From Chthoniobacter flavus Ellin428 (GTDB taxonomy: Bacteria > Verrucomicrobiota > Verrucomicrobiia > Chthoniobacterales > Chthoniobacteraceae), in assembly GCF_000173075.1 (NCBI RefSeq), contig NZ_ABVL01000008.1, positions 186,001 through 250,000 of the forward strand: a stretch of DNA of 64,000 bases, written 5' to 3'. The translations under genes and the position numbers were made by a program. Numbering within the stretch: position 1 is the first letter of the stretch; the number at the start of each line of letters is the position of its first letter. This document shows positions 46,607 to 55,698 of this stretch, piece after piece. The notes beneath the pieces are model-generated. The model did not search any database, was not told the DNA's origin, and was given only the letters and a program-made list of their open reading frames with translations.

Positions 46607-46981
46607 ATGGATATCTGGAATGCCTTTCACGGGGATGCAGAAGTGCGCGAGCTGGCCGAAGCGTGGATTGCCCAGCCGCGGCCGGACTATACGAAAACGG
46701 ACGAGCAGCTTTACCGATGGCTTCGCGAGGAACCCGACAGGGGCCTGGCGACGATCTGCGCCATCGCTCAACTCGCGGACGTTCCTGAAACAGTGGGCCT
46801 TCTGGCCGCCGGGCCGCTGGAGGATTTCCTCTGCCTTCACGAGGAGAAGGTTTTCGATACCGTCCACCGGCTGGCGGATGAACATGAGCTGTTCCGCGTG
46901 TTGCTCCGCGGCGTTTGGCCACTGACCATGTCCAAGGTCTTTTATCAAAAAATCCGGGCCCTCAGCGTCGAACGATTATGA
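46607..46981 (+). CDS. small hypothetical protein (DUF6869-like)
   Basis: 124 residues, cytoplasmic: VRELAEAWIAQPRPDYTKTD, YRWLREEPDRGLATICAIAQ, VGLLAAGPLEDFLCLHEEKV and FRVLLRGVWPLTMSKVFYQK. The pattern 'W..L..P..GL..I..I......LAAGPLEDLL' resembles DUF6869-type proteins, which I name with caution. Its stop overlaps the next gene's ATG by four bases (ATGA), so the two are translationally coupled. Confidence 0.7.
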   Translation: MDIWNAFHGDAEVRELAEAWIAQPRPDYTKTDEQLYRWLREEPDRGLATICAIAQLADVPETVGLLAAGPLEDFLCLHEEKVFDTVHRLADEHELFRVLLRGVWPLTMSKVFYQKIRALSVERL

Positions 46982-47190
46982 ACGTAAATACGTCAACGCC
47001 CCAACCGGCAAGCGACAACGCGTTGCGAGATGCCGGCACGTGGGCCGTGTGGCGGCAGGATGATTCTGGGAGCCGGTTTTTGATCGAAGCGAATCTCACC
47101 GAAGCCCGGGCGCGATCCGTAGTCGCGGAATTTGAAGCGCGCGGACACAAGCAGACCTATTGGTGCCACGATGAGAAGGTCAGTCAGTAA
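46978..47190 (+). CDS. small hypothetical protein
   Basis: 70 residues: MNVNTSTPQPASDNALRDAG, then TWAVWRQDDSGSRFLIEANL, TEARARSVVAEFEARGHKQT and YWCHDEKVSQ. The second half (one helix, then a short strand) reads like a SPOR-like or other small alpha/beta domain that compares residues along a chain, but no family is assigned. Overlaps the previous gene by four bases. It may be the last gene of this short operon. Confidence 0.65.
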   Translation: MNVNTSTPQPASDNALRDAGTWAVWRQDDSGSRFLIEANLTEARARSVVAEFEARGHKQTYWCHDEKVSQ

Positions 47191-47222
47191 GAGACTGTGA
47201 AATAAATAGCCGCTTCCCCTCG

Positions 47223-47380
47223 CGTGTCATTCTGAGCGAAGTGCCCGGGGGCGAAGGCGGCGGGGCACGCAGTCGAAGAATCCGGCCGCTTTACCGGAGA
47301 TCATCGCTGGTTGTTCGGCCGGGTTCTTCGACTGCGTTCCGGTCGTTACACTCCCTCCACTCCGCTCAGAATGACCGCGA
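47223..47380. repeat. long imperfect inverted repeat (CATTCTGAGCG)
   Basis: CGTGTCATTCTGAGCGAAGTG with CGCAGTCGAAGAATCCGGCC (47223-47286) mirrors GGCCGGGTTCTTCGACTGCG with CACTCCGCTCAGAATGACCG (47317-47378). A degenerate fragment of the same phrase (CACTTCGCTCAGAGTGACA) occurs at about 59856-59876. This hairpin occupies about half of the 317-base gap before the exporter gene; no gene seen there. Confidence 0.8.
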
Positions 47381-47507
47381 GAATGGAAACTTGATCGGGT
47401 CGCTGACCATCACTCCTCCAGGTCCGCCTCACTGCTTCATGATTACTCGCGCACGATTTCCCGTTGGGGATTTCTCCGTTCGCATGTAGGAATCTGCAGC
47501 CTTCGCT

Positions 47508-49151
47508 TTGGAGACATCCGAAACTCGCAATTCGCCATCCGCCAGCACTACCCCGGCGGCGTCCTCGCCGTGGGAACCGCTGCGCCAGCCGCTCTACCGC
47601 TGGGTGTGGCTGGCCAGCATCGTGTCGAATATCGGTTCGACGATGAATGACACCGCGGCGGTGTGGACGATGACCACGATGACGCCGTCGCCGGTGATGA
47701 TTTCGCTGATGCAGACGATGTCGAGCCTGCCGCTCTTCCTGCTCGCCCTGCCCGCCGGGGCGCTGGCGGATGTGGTGGATCGGCGGCAGCAAATCCTCCT
47801 GGCGCAGGCGGGCGCGCTGCTCACCGCGGTGGGTATGGCGTTGCTCGCCTGGATGGGCCGGCTCAATGCGGGGCTGCTGCTGCTCGCGACTTTCCAGCTC
47901 GGCATGGCGGCCGCCTTCACCACGCCGGCGTGGCGGGCGATGATTCCCGACCTCGTGGGACGCGCGAAGCTCGCACCCTCCTTTGCCCTCGACGCGGTAG
48001 GTTACAATATCGCCCGCTGTTTCGGGCCGATCCTCGGCGGCTTGCTGGTGGCGGCGCTGGGGCCGGTGCCGGTATTTTCGCTGAATGCGATTTCGTTCAT
48101 CGCGGTGATCGCGGTGATGAGCCATCGCGGCTACTCCGGCCAGCCGCGCAGCGCGCAAAAGGAACAGATGCTTGGCGCGATCACCGCGGCGCTGCGCTAC
48201 GCACGGCATTCACCGCCGATGCAGGCTGTGCTCGCCCGCGCGGGAGTACATGTCTTCGCGGCGGTCGCTCCCATTGCCCTGCTGCCGCTGCTCATTCGCG
48301 AACGGCATTGGGCGGCCTCCGATTTCGGCCTGCTGATGGGCTGCTACGGCACGGGGGCGATCGTCGCCGCGCTGGTCCTGCTGCCGAGTCTGCGGTTGCG
48401 GCATTCCTACGACCGCGTGCTCGGGGGCGCGAGCGTGGTGGCAGCGGTCTCGATCGGGCTGCTCGGCATCGCCGCGAATCGTTGGCTGATGGGCCTGGAC
48501 CTGTTGTTCGTGGGTGGCGGCTGGATGACCGCGCTGAATACTTTCAGCGTGGCGTCGCAAAGCGCGTTTCCCAATTGGGTCCGCGCGCGCAGCTCGGCGA
48601 TTTATCTCGTGGTGGTGCAAGGCGGTTTCGCCCTCGGCGCGCTTTGCTGGGGCCGCGTCACCGGCTGGACGGCCTCTTCCACCGCCCTGTGGTGCGCCGG
48701 CGGCTGGCTGCTGGTCTGCGCGGCGTTCGATCGCTGGCTGCCGATCAGCCACGTGGAAAAGCTGGACCTGAGCCCGTCGAATCACTGGCCGCAGATTCAC
48801 AATCTCGCTGTCGAACCCGCACCGGACGATGGCCCGGTGCTGATCACCGTCGATTACCAAATCGACCCCGCGCAGGCCCGCGAGTTTCGCGCTGCGATGC
48901 GCGCCCTCCGCCGCACGCGCCTGCGCGATGGCGCCTTCCGCAGCTCGCTCTTCCACGATCTCGATCACCCCGCGCACTTCCGTGAAACCTTCCTCGTCGG
49001 CTCCTGGGCCGAACACCTGCGCCAGCACGAACGCGCCACGGTGGAAGACAAACGGATCGAGGAAGCCGTCACGGCTTTTCACCGCGGTGATGAGCCACCG
49101 CGCGTGCGGCATTTCCTGATGACGAATCTGCGGGATCGAACCGGAGAATAG
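47508..49151 (+). CDS. MFS_3-type exporter with a C-terminal ABM-like domain
   Basis: A 547-residue member of the enterobactin-exporter-like MFS group (MFS_3). Twelve TM spans follow a short N-terminal tail (WVWLASIVSNIGSTMNDTAA; LPAGALADVVDRRQQILLAQ, the loop motif; AAFTTPAWRAMIPDLVGRAK; GYNIARCFGPILGGLLVAAL). A soluble domain of about 100 residues (VLITVDYQIDPAQAREFRAA, HFRETFLVGSWAEHLRQHER) resembling antibiotic-biosynthesis-monooxygenase folds is usual in this subfamily. Efflux of a small metabolite or siderophore is the general role; the substrate is unknown. The start is a TTG at 47508; no in-frame ATG fits better. Converges on the ferritin-like gene. Confidence 0.85.
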   Translation: METSETRNSPSASTTPAASSPWEPLRQPLYRWVWLASIVSNIGSTMNDTAAVWTMTTMTPSPVMISLMQTMSSLPLFLLALPAGALADVVDRRQQILLAQAGALLTAVGMALLAWMGRLNAGLLLLATFQLGMAAAFTTPAWRAMIPDLVGRAKLAPSFALDAVGYNIARCFGPILGGLLVAALGPVPVFSLNAISFIAVIAVMSHRGYSGQPRSAQKEQMLGAITAALRYARHSPPMQAVLARAGVHVFAAVAPIALLPLLIRERHWAASDFGLLMGCYGTGAIVAALVLLPSLRLRHSYDRVLGGASVVAAVSIGLLGIAANRWLMGLDLLFVGGGWMTALNTFSVASQSAFPNWVRARSSAIYLVVVQGGFALGALCWGRVTGWTASSTALWCAGGWLLVCAAFDRWLPISHVEKLDLSPSNHWPQIHNLAVEPAPDDGPVLITVDYQIDPAQAREFRAAMRALRRTRLRDGAFRSSLFHDLDHPAHFRETFLVGSWAEHLRQHERATVEDKRIEEAVTAFHRGDEPPRVRHFLMTNLRDRTGE

Positions 49152-49166
49152 CGAACGATCAGCGTC

Positions 49167-50594
49167 TCACGCCGAGGCGCTGAGCGTTTTCAAATCCGCG
49201 CGCTTCGTTTCGTAGCTCTCGCTGAAGGCCAGCACGTGCTCGTCCGGCTCGATGCCCTGCACGCGGCACCAGTCGCGATACACCTCTGGCCACCAGTTGC
49301 GATGTTGCGTGAGGCCTTCGTCCTTCCACTGCCGCCAGCCGATGAGCACCTTCGACCACGCGCGATCGCCCCAGTCCACGGCTTCCTTCGGGTTCTCGAA
49401 TTGCGACACGTACCAGTCGCGCCCGACGCGGGCGTGCAGCACTTCATCCGCCCAATCGTAATCCTGGAAGAGCGCCGAGAGTGCATGGTGCGCCGCTTGC
49501 GCGGTTTCCCATTCGAAGCGCTTGCCGGTCTTCGGCATGAGCCCTTGCTCGATGAAATAGAGCACGCCGTGCCGCTCCTTCGCGGAAAGCTGCGTGTTTA
49601 GCCCGAGCGACCAGGTGAAATTCACCATCACCTTCGTCCAATCCACGCCGAGCGAGACGAAGCCCACTTCGCCCATCATGGCGTGCCGCGCTTCGTCCCA
49701 AAGCTGGCGGGTCATGTCGCGATAGTAGCCCCACGGCTTGCCCTTGGTCTCGCTGAGGATCGAGGCCATCATCTCCGGCACATCGATCTCGCGGATGCGC
49801 TTGTAGAACATCATCAGCACCTTTGGCTCCGGCGGCATCGCGGGATCGTAGAGGAACGCCTCCGCGTTCACGCCCATGTTGTAGGGATCGGGGAAACGCG
49901 CGTCCCGCTGCGGCACGGGGTCGTAGACGAAAGGCTTGCCGGAATACTTGCGCGGGAAGGCCGCGCTGGTGCGCTCGCTCGTGCCATCGAGTCCGCCGGC
50001 GGCGGCCAGCGCGTCATCGAGCACCTCGAGCCAGGCCTGGATCTCCGTCTTGCGCGCGCCGATTTCCGCCTCGAAGGCATCAACGGCCTGCGCGCCGTAA
50101 TCGTCCATCTCCTCGACTTCGAGCAGAGCAAATTTCACCAGCCGCACGCTCGGGGCATCGGCCAGCGGATTCGTCGTGGTGCGATGCTTTTCCAGCGCTG
50201 CACCGAGGACGGGCAATGCGTGGGCATAGAGGCCGAGCAACAATTCCTCGGTCGTGGGCGCGGCGAGGATTTCGTTGAAGTAAGCCTCCAGCGCCGGGTC
50301 GGGCACGATGTCGAGGCCGAGCGGCGGTTCGCGCATTTCGCCCACCCGCTGACGCAACGCCGCCACGTGCTCCGCGCAGTAGTGGGCGTGCAGCGAGAAG
50401 GCCATCTTCAGCTCATACACCGGCTCGGCGGTGAGCCGCGCGAGGAAGATCTCGTGCAGCCGCCTGAATGCGTAGTGGAAGCGTTTGAGCCGCCGCACGC
50501 ATTCCTCGACGGAAAGGCCTGGTTGTTGCGCGGCATCGAAACTGGCCAGACCGGCGAGCGCCGGCAGGCCGCGGAAAGACTGGTACATGCTCAT
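49167..50594 (-). CDS. large ferritin-like di-iron protein (hypothetical)
   Basis: 475 residues, mostly helical, no signal peptide. The start MSMYQSFRGLPALAGLASFD is followed by two four-helix-like blocks. Possible metal ligands are YCAEHVAALRQRVGE, ALLEVEEMDDYGAQAVDAFE and QLWDEARHAMMGEVGF, i.e. E..ExxH patterns as in ferritin-like and MiaE/DUF455-type proteins. A middle segment (YSGKPFVYDPVPQRDARFPD) and GWRQWKDEGLTQHRNWWPEV are distinctive. An oxygenase or oxidative-stress role is plausible but unproven. Start at 50594. The small membrane protein at 50656-50814 is just upstream on the same strand and may be cotranscribed. Confidence 0.7.
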   Translation of the reverse strand: MSMYQSFRGLPALAGLASFDAAQQPGLSVEECVRRLKRFHYAFRRLHEIFLARLTAEPVYELKMAFSLHAHYCAEHVAALRQRVGEMREPPLGLDIVPDPALEAYFNEILAAPTTEELLLGLYAHALPVLGAALEKHRTTTNPLADAPSVRLVKFALLEVEEMDDYGAQAVDAFEAEIGARKTEIQAWLEVLDDALAAAGGLDGTSERTSAAFPRKYSGKPFVYDPVPQRDARFPDPYNMGVNAEAFLYDPAMPPEPKVLMMFYKRIREIDVPEMMASILSETKGKPWGYYRDMTRQLWDEARHAMMGEVGFVSLGVDWTKVMVNFTWSLGLNTQLSAKERHGVLYFIEQGLMPKTGKRFEWETAQAAHHALSALFQDYDWADEVLHARVGRDWYVSQFENPKEAVDWGDRAWSKVLIGWRQWKDEGLTQHRNWWPEVYRDWCRVQGIEPDEHVLAFSESYETKRADLKTLSASA

Positions 50595-50655
50595 GGCAGT
50601 AAGGGGGTAAGCCGGAAAAGCATCCGCCCAGCGCGACGGCGAGGCAATGACTGAT

Positions 50656-50814
50656 TTATTCCAGATAATGTCGAGCCAGTTTCCACCCGGCGATGACGCC
50701 GATGGCCGACCCGAGCGAACTGACCAAAAACGCCGCCATGATGCCGTGCGGCTCTCCCAGCTCCCAGCCGATGTAGCCACCGACATTGAGGCCGACGAAG
50801 ATGAGGAGTTTCAT
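50656..50814 (-). CDS. small two-TM glycine-zipper membrane protein
   Basis: 52 residues: MKLLIFVGLNVGGYIGWELG, then EPHGIMAAFLVSSLGSAIGV and IAGWKLARHYLE. Two hydrophobic segments with spaced glycines, a hairpin shape seen in GlsB/YeaQ/YmgE-like and other small envelope proteins. ATG at 50814. It lies between polX (divergent, starts 50982) and the ferritin-like gene. Function unknown. Confidence 0.75.
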   Translation of the reverse strand: MKLLIFVGLNVGGYIGWELGEPHGIMAAFLVSSLGSAIGVIAGWKLARHYLE

Positions 50815-50981
50815 GGTAGGACCGGAACAAAGCAGCATCTGCGCCCCTCTGAAACCGAAAATCCCGCCCCCCTCGATCTTCACTTTCCCCGCGCCTCGCT
50901 TGCGTTGCGCGGCAGTCCGGGCTTTCCTACCAACTCGCGCGTGACACGTTCTCGCTGCGCCACCTCAATTTCCGCCGCCGC

Positions 50982-52736
50982 ATGTCCGCCCTGACCAAAG
51001 ACCAAATCGCCGATCTTCTCGAGAGCATCGCCCAAATGCTCGAGCTGAAGGGCGAAAACGTTTTCAAGATTCGCGCCTACACGAACGCCGCCCGCGCGAT
51101 TGAGACCTATAGCGGCGACCTCGCCAAGGCTGCTGGGGAGAACCGCCTCGCCGAGATCAGCGGGGTGGGGAAGGCCATCGCGGACAAGCTCACCGAGCTG
51201 ATCGTTACGGGGCACCTCATGTATTACGAAAACCTGAAGGCGGAATTCCCGCCGGGGATTTTCGAGATGTTCGATCTGCAGGGCATCGGGCCGAAGAAGA
51301 TCAAGGCGCTGTGGGAAAAGCTGAATGTCACCACCATCGCCGAGCTGGAAAAGGCGTGCAAAGACGGCCGCGTGGCCGCCCTCTCGGGTTTCGGCAAGAA
51401 GACTTCCGATAACATTCTCGCCGCCATCCAGTCGCGGGCCAAGCATGCCGGCCGCTTCCGCCTCGGCGAGATTGCCAAGGATGCCGAGCGCATGCTCGAG
51501 GAATTGCGCGGGCTGCCCGATGTGCTGCAGGCCTGCGTGGCCGGCAGTTATCGGCGGAACAAGGAAGTCGTCGGCGATCTCGATTTCATTGTCGCGACGA
51601 ATTCGCCCGCGGAAGTCTCCGAATTTTTCGTCAAGCACGAGATGGTCGAGAGCGTCATCGCCAATGGCGCAACGAAATCGAGCGTGCGTCTCAAGTCGGG
51701 CATCCAGGCCGATCTTCGCGTGATCAAAAACACGGAGTTCCCGTTTGCGCTGAATTACTTCACCGGCTCGAAGGAGCATAACATCATCATGCGCCAGCGG
51801 GCGCTGGCTCGTGGGTGGACGCTCAATGAATACCGTCTCGGCCCGCTGGAAAATTCCAAGAGCGAGCCGCCCCCACCCATTCACGAGGAGCGCGATCTCT
51901 ACCGGGCGCTCGGCCTGGATTACGTCGAGCCGGAGTTGCGTGAGGATCGCGGCGAATTCGCCGCCGCGGAGAAACACACGCTGCCCGACTTGATCGAGAA
52001 GGAAAACCTCCGCGGCACTTTCCACAATCACACCACGGCCAGCGATGGCCGCAACACATTGGCCGAGATGGTCGAAGCGGCGCAGGAACTCGGCCTGCAA
52101 TATCTCGGCATCGCCGATCACTCGAAAGCTTCCTTCCAGGCGCACGGCCTCGACGCCGATCGCCTCCTCGCGCAGGTCGCTGAGATCCGCGAGTTGAACA
52201 AGACCTTCGGCGGCGACTTCAAGATTTTCGCCGGCAGCGAGGTGGACATCACCAAGGAAGGCGCGCTCGATTTCCCGGATGAAGTGCTCGCGCAACTCGA
52301 TTACTGCGTGGTTAGCGTGCACAACGTCTTCAACCTCACCGAGGCGGAGATGACGAAGCGCATCATCAAGGCGATCGAGAATCCCTACGTGACCATGCTC
52401 GGCCACCTCACCGGGCGGCTGCTGCTCTCGCGCGAAGCCTATCAGGTCGATCACGCGGCGGTCATCGAAGCGGCGGCGGCGACGGGCACGATCATCGAGC
52501 TCAACGCCAACCCGCGTCGGCTCGACATGGATTGGCGCTGGTGGCCGTTGGCCAAGGAGAAGGGCGTGAAGTGTGCGATCAACCCGGATGCGCATTCCAC
52601 CTCCCATCTGCAGTACCTGCACTTCGGCATTGGTATCGCACGCAAGGGTTGGCTGACCCGCGCCGATGTCGTGAACACCCTGCCTCTCGGCAAAATCGAG
52701 GCCGTCCTTCAAGCCAAGCGGAACGCGAAAAAGTGA
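50982..52736 (+). CDS. polX: DNA polymerase X/PHP-domain protein
   Basis: A 584-residue family X polymerase, used in repair gap filling. Three helix-hairpin-helix elements (ISGVGKAIADKL, LQGIGPKKIKALW, LSGFGKKTSDNIL) are followed by the palm motif GSYRRNKEVVGDLDFIVAT with its catalytic acidic pair. The C-terminal PHP nuclease domain has metal-binding motifs GTFHNHTTASDGRNTLAEM, GIADHSKAS, FAGSEVDITKEGALDF, SVHNVFN, MLGHLTGR and NPDAHS. Bacterial PolX proteins combine polymerase and 3'-5' exonuclease activity this way. Complete and apparently active. First gene of an overlapping operon with plsY and gpsA. Confidence 0.95.
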   Translation: MSALTKDQIADLLESIAQMLELKGENVFKIRAYTNAARAIETYSGDLAKAAGENRLAEISGVGKAIADKLTELIVTGHLMYYENLKAEFPPGIFEMFDLQGIGPKKIKALWEKLNVTTIAELEKACKDGRVAALSGFGKKTSDNILAAIQSRAKHAGRFRLGEIAKDAERMLEELRGLPDVLQACVAGSYRRNKEVVGDLDFIVATNSPAEVSEFFVKHEMVESVIANGATKSSVRLKSGIQADLRVIKNTEFPFALNYFTGSKEHNIIMRQRALARGWTLNEYRLGPLENSKSEPPPPIHEERDLYRALGLDYVEPELREDRGEFAAAEKHTLPDLIEKENLRGTFHNHTTASDGRNTLAEMVEAAQELGLQYLGIADHSKASFQAHGLDADRLLAQVAEIRELNKTFGGDFKIFAGSEVDITKEGALDFPDEVLAQLDYCVVSVHNVFNLTEAEMTKRIIKAIENPYVTMLGHLTGRLLLSREAYQVDHAAVIEAAAATGTIIELNANPRRLDMDWRWWPLAKEKGVKCAINPDAHSTSHLQYLHFGIGIARKGWLTRADVVNTLPLGKIEAVLQAKRNAKK

Positions 52737-53479
52737 TCTGGCTCGTCGTCGCGCTCATCGTCATCGTGAGCTATCTGCTCGGCACCATCCCGAGCGGGCT
52801 CATCATCTCCAAATCGCAGGGCATCGATATCCGCGAGCATGGCAGCAAGAACATCGGCGCCACCAATGTCTGGCGGACGATGGGGAAGAAGTGGGGAGCG
52901 TTCGCGTTTTTCTGCGATACCTTCAAGGGCTGGCTGGCCGTTTACATCGGCGTGAAGCTGGCCGCCCATTTCGGGGTGACGATTCCGCTCCCGCACGAGC
53001 ACACCGAGATCAAGCATCTCCCGCCCGACTACGCTGGCATCGCCGCGGCGCTCGGTTGCATCATGGGACATAACTTTCCGGTGTGGCTGCGCTTCAAGGG
53101 CGGCAAGGGCGTGGCTACTTCGTTGGGCGTGATCATCGGGATGATGCCGCTGGTCAGCCTGATCATCTTCGCCATCTGGGGCCTGGTGCTGAAGGTCTCG
53201 CGTTATGTGTCGCTGGCCTCGCTGGTCGCGGCCCTGGCCCTGCCCATCACCGTCATCGCGCTGATGTTCTTTGGCCCCTCGGAAGGCTGGGCGGCAGTGC
53301 ATGGCTGGGGAAATTTTTACTTCGGTGTGGCTGCCGCGCTGATGGTCTTCAAGCGTCACACGGCGAATATCAAACGGCTGCTGAACGGCACCGAGCTGCG
53401 TTTCGGCACGCCCAAACCGCAGGTCACAGCCGAACCAGCCGCGGAGGAATCGTCCCCCTCCAAACCTCCGCAGTCATGA
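52733..53479 (+). CDS. plsY: glycerol-3-phosphate acyltransferase
   Basis: A 248-residue integral membrane enzyme that uses acyl-phosphate to acylate the sn-1 position of glycerol-3-phosphate, the first step of phospholipid synthesis. Five hydrophobic spans and three PlsY motifs are visible: SYLLGTIPSGLIISKSQG, REHGSKNIGATNVWRTMGKK and GHNFPVWLRFKGGKGVATSL. It starts with GTG, overlapping the polX stop by four bases (GTGA). The C-terminal 40 residues are hydrophilic and longer than usual. Coupled with gpsA, which makes its substrate. Confidence 0.95.
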   Translation: MIWLVVALIVIVSYLLGTIPSGLIISKSQGIDIREHGSKNIGATNVWRTMGKKWGAFAFFCDTFKGWLAVYIGVKLAAHFGVTIPLPHEHTEIKHLPPDYAGIAAALGCIMGHNFPVWLRFKGGKGVATSLGVIIGMMPLVSLIIFAIWGLVLKVSRYVSLASLVAALALPITVIALMFFGPSEGWAAVHGWGNFYFGVAAALMVFKRHTANIKRLLNGTELRFGTPKPQVTAEPAAEESSPSKPPQS

Positions 53480-54471
53480 GTTTTCGCCATGTCGGTATCA
53501 TCGGTGCGGGCAGTTGGGGCACGGCGCTGGCCGCGGTCCTCGATGCCAACCGCCTGCCCACGCTCATCTGGGGGCACGATGCCGAGCACATCGCCCGCGT
53601 CACGGCCACGCACGAGAATTCGACTTACCTCCCGGGCTATCGACTGCCGGATTCCTTTCACTTCACCACAGCGCTCGACGATCTCGCCGAGTGCGACCTC
53701 GTGCTGCTCGTCACGCCATCGAAGGCCGTGCGCGAAGTGGCCGCACGCCTTTCCACCACCGCTCTCTCGCCAGAGGCGGTGCTGCTCTCCTGCACCAAGG
53801 GGGTGGAGCGCGGCAGCGGCCTGCGGATGAGCGAGATCATCGCGGAATGCTTTCCGCACAATCCGGTGGCGGTGCTCTCCGGGCCGAGTCATGCCGAGGA
53901 AGTCGTGCAAAAAATGCCGACCGCGATTGTCCTCGGCTGCGCGCGGGAAGACATCCGCACGCGGCTGCAACAGACCTTCGCCACGTCTTTCTTCCGGCCC
54001 TACACCAGCGAGGATGTCGCGGGGATCGAACTCGGTGGCGCGCTGAAGAACATCTTCGCCCTCGCCGCCGGCGTCAGTGATGGCCTCGGTCTCGGCGATA
54101 ATTCCAAGGCCGCCCTCATCACCCGTTCGCTCGCCGAACTCATCCGTCTTGGCGTGGCGCTCGGTGGCAAACGCGAGACCTTCCAGGGCCTGAGCGGCAT
54201 CGGCGATCTCATGGTCACCTGTTTCTCGCGGCACAGCCGCAATCGCGCCGTCGGCGAACGCCTCGGCAAAGGCGAGCGGCTGGCCGACATCGTCGCCTCG
54301 ATGAACATGATCGCGGAAGGGGTGCCGACGACTTACAGCGCCTTCGAATGCGCCCGCCGCTTCGGCATCGAAACACCGATCATCGACCAGATGCGCGCCC
54401 TGCTCGACGGCACCAGCGCCCCGCGCGAAGTGGCGCTCAATCTCATCACCCGCGAACCGAAGGCAGAGTAG
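53476..54471 (+). CDS. gpsA: NAD(P)-dependent glycerol-3-phosphate dehydrogenase
   Basis: A 331-residue cytoplasmic enzyme reducing dihydroxyacetone phosphate to sn-glycerol-3-phosphate for lipid synthesis. The Rossmann motif VGIIGAGSWGTALAAVL, LSCTKGVERGSGLRMSEII, VAVLSGPSHAEEVVQKMPTA, the catalytic Lys region IELGGALKNIFALAAGVSDG and the C-terminal GLSGIGDLMVTCFSRHSRNR with EGVPTTYSAFECARRF are all present. The ATG overlaps the plsY stop by four bases (ATGA). Supplies G3P to PlsY, so this is a functional pair. Confidence 0.96.
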   Translation: MSFRHVGIIGAGSWGTALAAVLDANRLPTLIWGHDAEHIARVTATHENSTYLPGYRLPDSFHFTTALDDLAECDLVLLVTPSKAVREVAARLSTTALSPEAVLLSCTKGVERGSGLRMSEIIAECFPHNPVAVLSGPSHAEEVVQKMPTAIVLGCAREDIRTRLQQTFATSFFRPYTSEDVAGIELGGALKNIFALAAGVSDGLGLGDNSKAALITRSLAELIRLGVALGGKRETFQGLSGIGDLMVTCFSRHSRNRAVGERLGKGERLADIVASMNMIAEGVPTTYSAFECARRFGIETPIIDQMRALLDGTSAPREVALNLITREPKAE

Positions 54472-54485
54472 GGTGGCCCACTTCT

Positions 54486-55523
54486 TTACTCCCGCCCGAG
54501 GACAAAGATCAGGCCACGCGCGAGGCGGTCGGGGAGATTGTCGCCGTGGTGGCCGGGCGGCTGGTAGAAGCGGCAGGAGGAGGAACGATTGCGCAATTCC
54601 ATGAAGATCTTCTTCGCGCCGATGTTGGCGCCGAATTCATCCTGCTCCGCGCCGTCGAGATAGATGCGTTGCGTCGCCGTGAAGGCATCGTCATTGCGGC
54701 GCACGATCATCAGCGGATCGAGGTCGAGCCACTTTTTCCAGACGTCGTTTTGCCATTGGCCTTTGTCGTCGTAGAGCCACTCGAATTTGCCCGGCTTGTC
54801 GGCGATCGGGACATAATTCGCGCACAGTCCCATGACCAGCCGCGCGATACCATCCTTCGGCAGACGGAATTCCTTCGCCGGTCCCATCGCCGCGTCGAGC
54901 GCGGCCCGCGTCACGGCTTTCACACTCGGTTGGTCGACGAGCGGCCGATGGGTGATGTCGAAATTGCTGTCGGGTGAGAGCGCGACCACGGAGTTGAATT
55001 TCTCGTGCTGCCGAATGGCCAGGATCAGCGCGCCGTAACCGCCGCTGGAATGGCCGGCGATGACCGGGCTCGCCCCGAAGCTGGGCGAGGTGTATTTCGC
55101 CGTGAGGGTGGGAAGAATCTCCTCGGTGATGTAATCGGCGTACTGACCGGTGGCCGTGGAATTCAGGTATTGGCTGCCGCCATAACGTGAGCGCGCATCC
55201 ACCACCGCGATCCGCACCGGATTGCTGGGCGCGAGCTGATCCACGACCTTGCCGAACCAGGCCTTGCCGCCATCGGGAATCACGTCTTCGCAGGAGGAGC
55301 CCCAGCCCGGCAGATAGATCACCAACGGCAGCGGCGCGTCGTCCTTTGCATTGTCCGGTTTGAAGACCGCGAGATGGCGCGCGGGCGGATCGCCGAGCGG
55401 ATTGTCCTTCAGCGTCTTGCCGGGGATATCCAGCACATCGAGCTGCGCGGCGGAGAGCACACCGGCGGCGACGAAGAGCGTGGCGACAGGGAAGAGATTA
55501 CGGGCTAAAATCGGAAGGCGCAT
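54486..55523 (-). CDS. secreted esterase/feruloyl-esterase-like alpha/beta hydrolase
   Basis: 345 residues with a signal peptide (MRLPILARNLFPVATLFVAA, ending SAA). The catalytic core shows a nucleophile elbow AGHSSGGYGALILAIRQH (GxSxG-type: GHSSG), an oxyanion region LVIYLPGWGSSCEDVIP, and a late PPGHHGDNLPDRLARG likely to hold the catalytic His. The layout (propeptide-like LDIPGKTLKDNPLGDPPARH, then YLPGWG) matches esterase D or PHB-depolymerase-like carbohydrate esterases. Substrate unknown. Convergent with gpsA (14 bases apart). Confidence 0.82.
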   Translation of the reverse strand: MRLPILARNLFPVATLFVAAGVLSAAQLDVLDIPGKTLKDNPLGDPPARHLAVFKPDNAKDDAPLPLVIYLPGWGSSCEDVIPDGGKAWFGKVVDQLAPSNPVRIAVVDARSRYGGSQYLNSTATGQYADYITEEILPTLTAKYTSPSFGASPVIAGHSSGGYGALILAIRQHEKFNSVVALSPDSNFDITHRPLVDQPSVKAVTRAALDAAMGPAKEFRLPKDGIARLVMGLCANYVPIADKPGKFEWLYDDKGQWQNDVWKKWLDLDPLMIVRRNDDAFTATQRIYLDGAEQDEFGANIGAKKIFMELRNRSSSCRFYQPPGHHGDNLPDRLARGLIFVLGRE

Positions 55524-55698
55524 GGGATGAGAAGAATTCCAGGGAAGCGCCGGAGTTTCCGCCATGGCCGCGCCGCCTGTCAGGCATTTTTAAAAGCCCG
55601 TCGAAACGGAAGCTCAAATTCCTGAGCGTGGCCCATGGAAATGTGCGTGCATTTCCAATGGCCCGAGGCACGATCTCGCGCGCAGGAGGAATCTCTTT

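Noticed and set aside
50880..52712. 610-codon minus strand ORF
   Set aside because: Antisense to polX, which has complete polymerase and PHP motifs.
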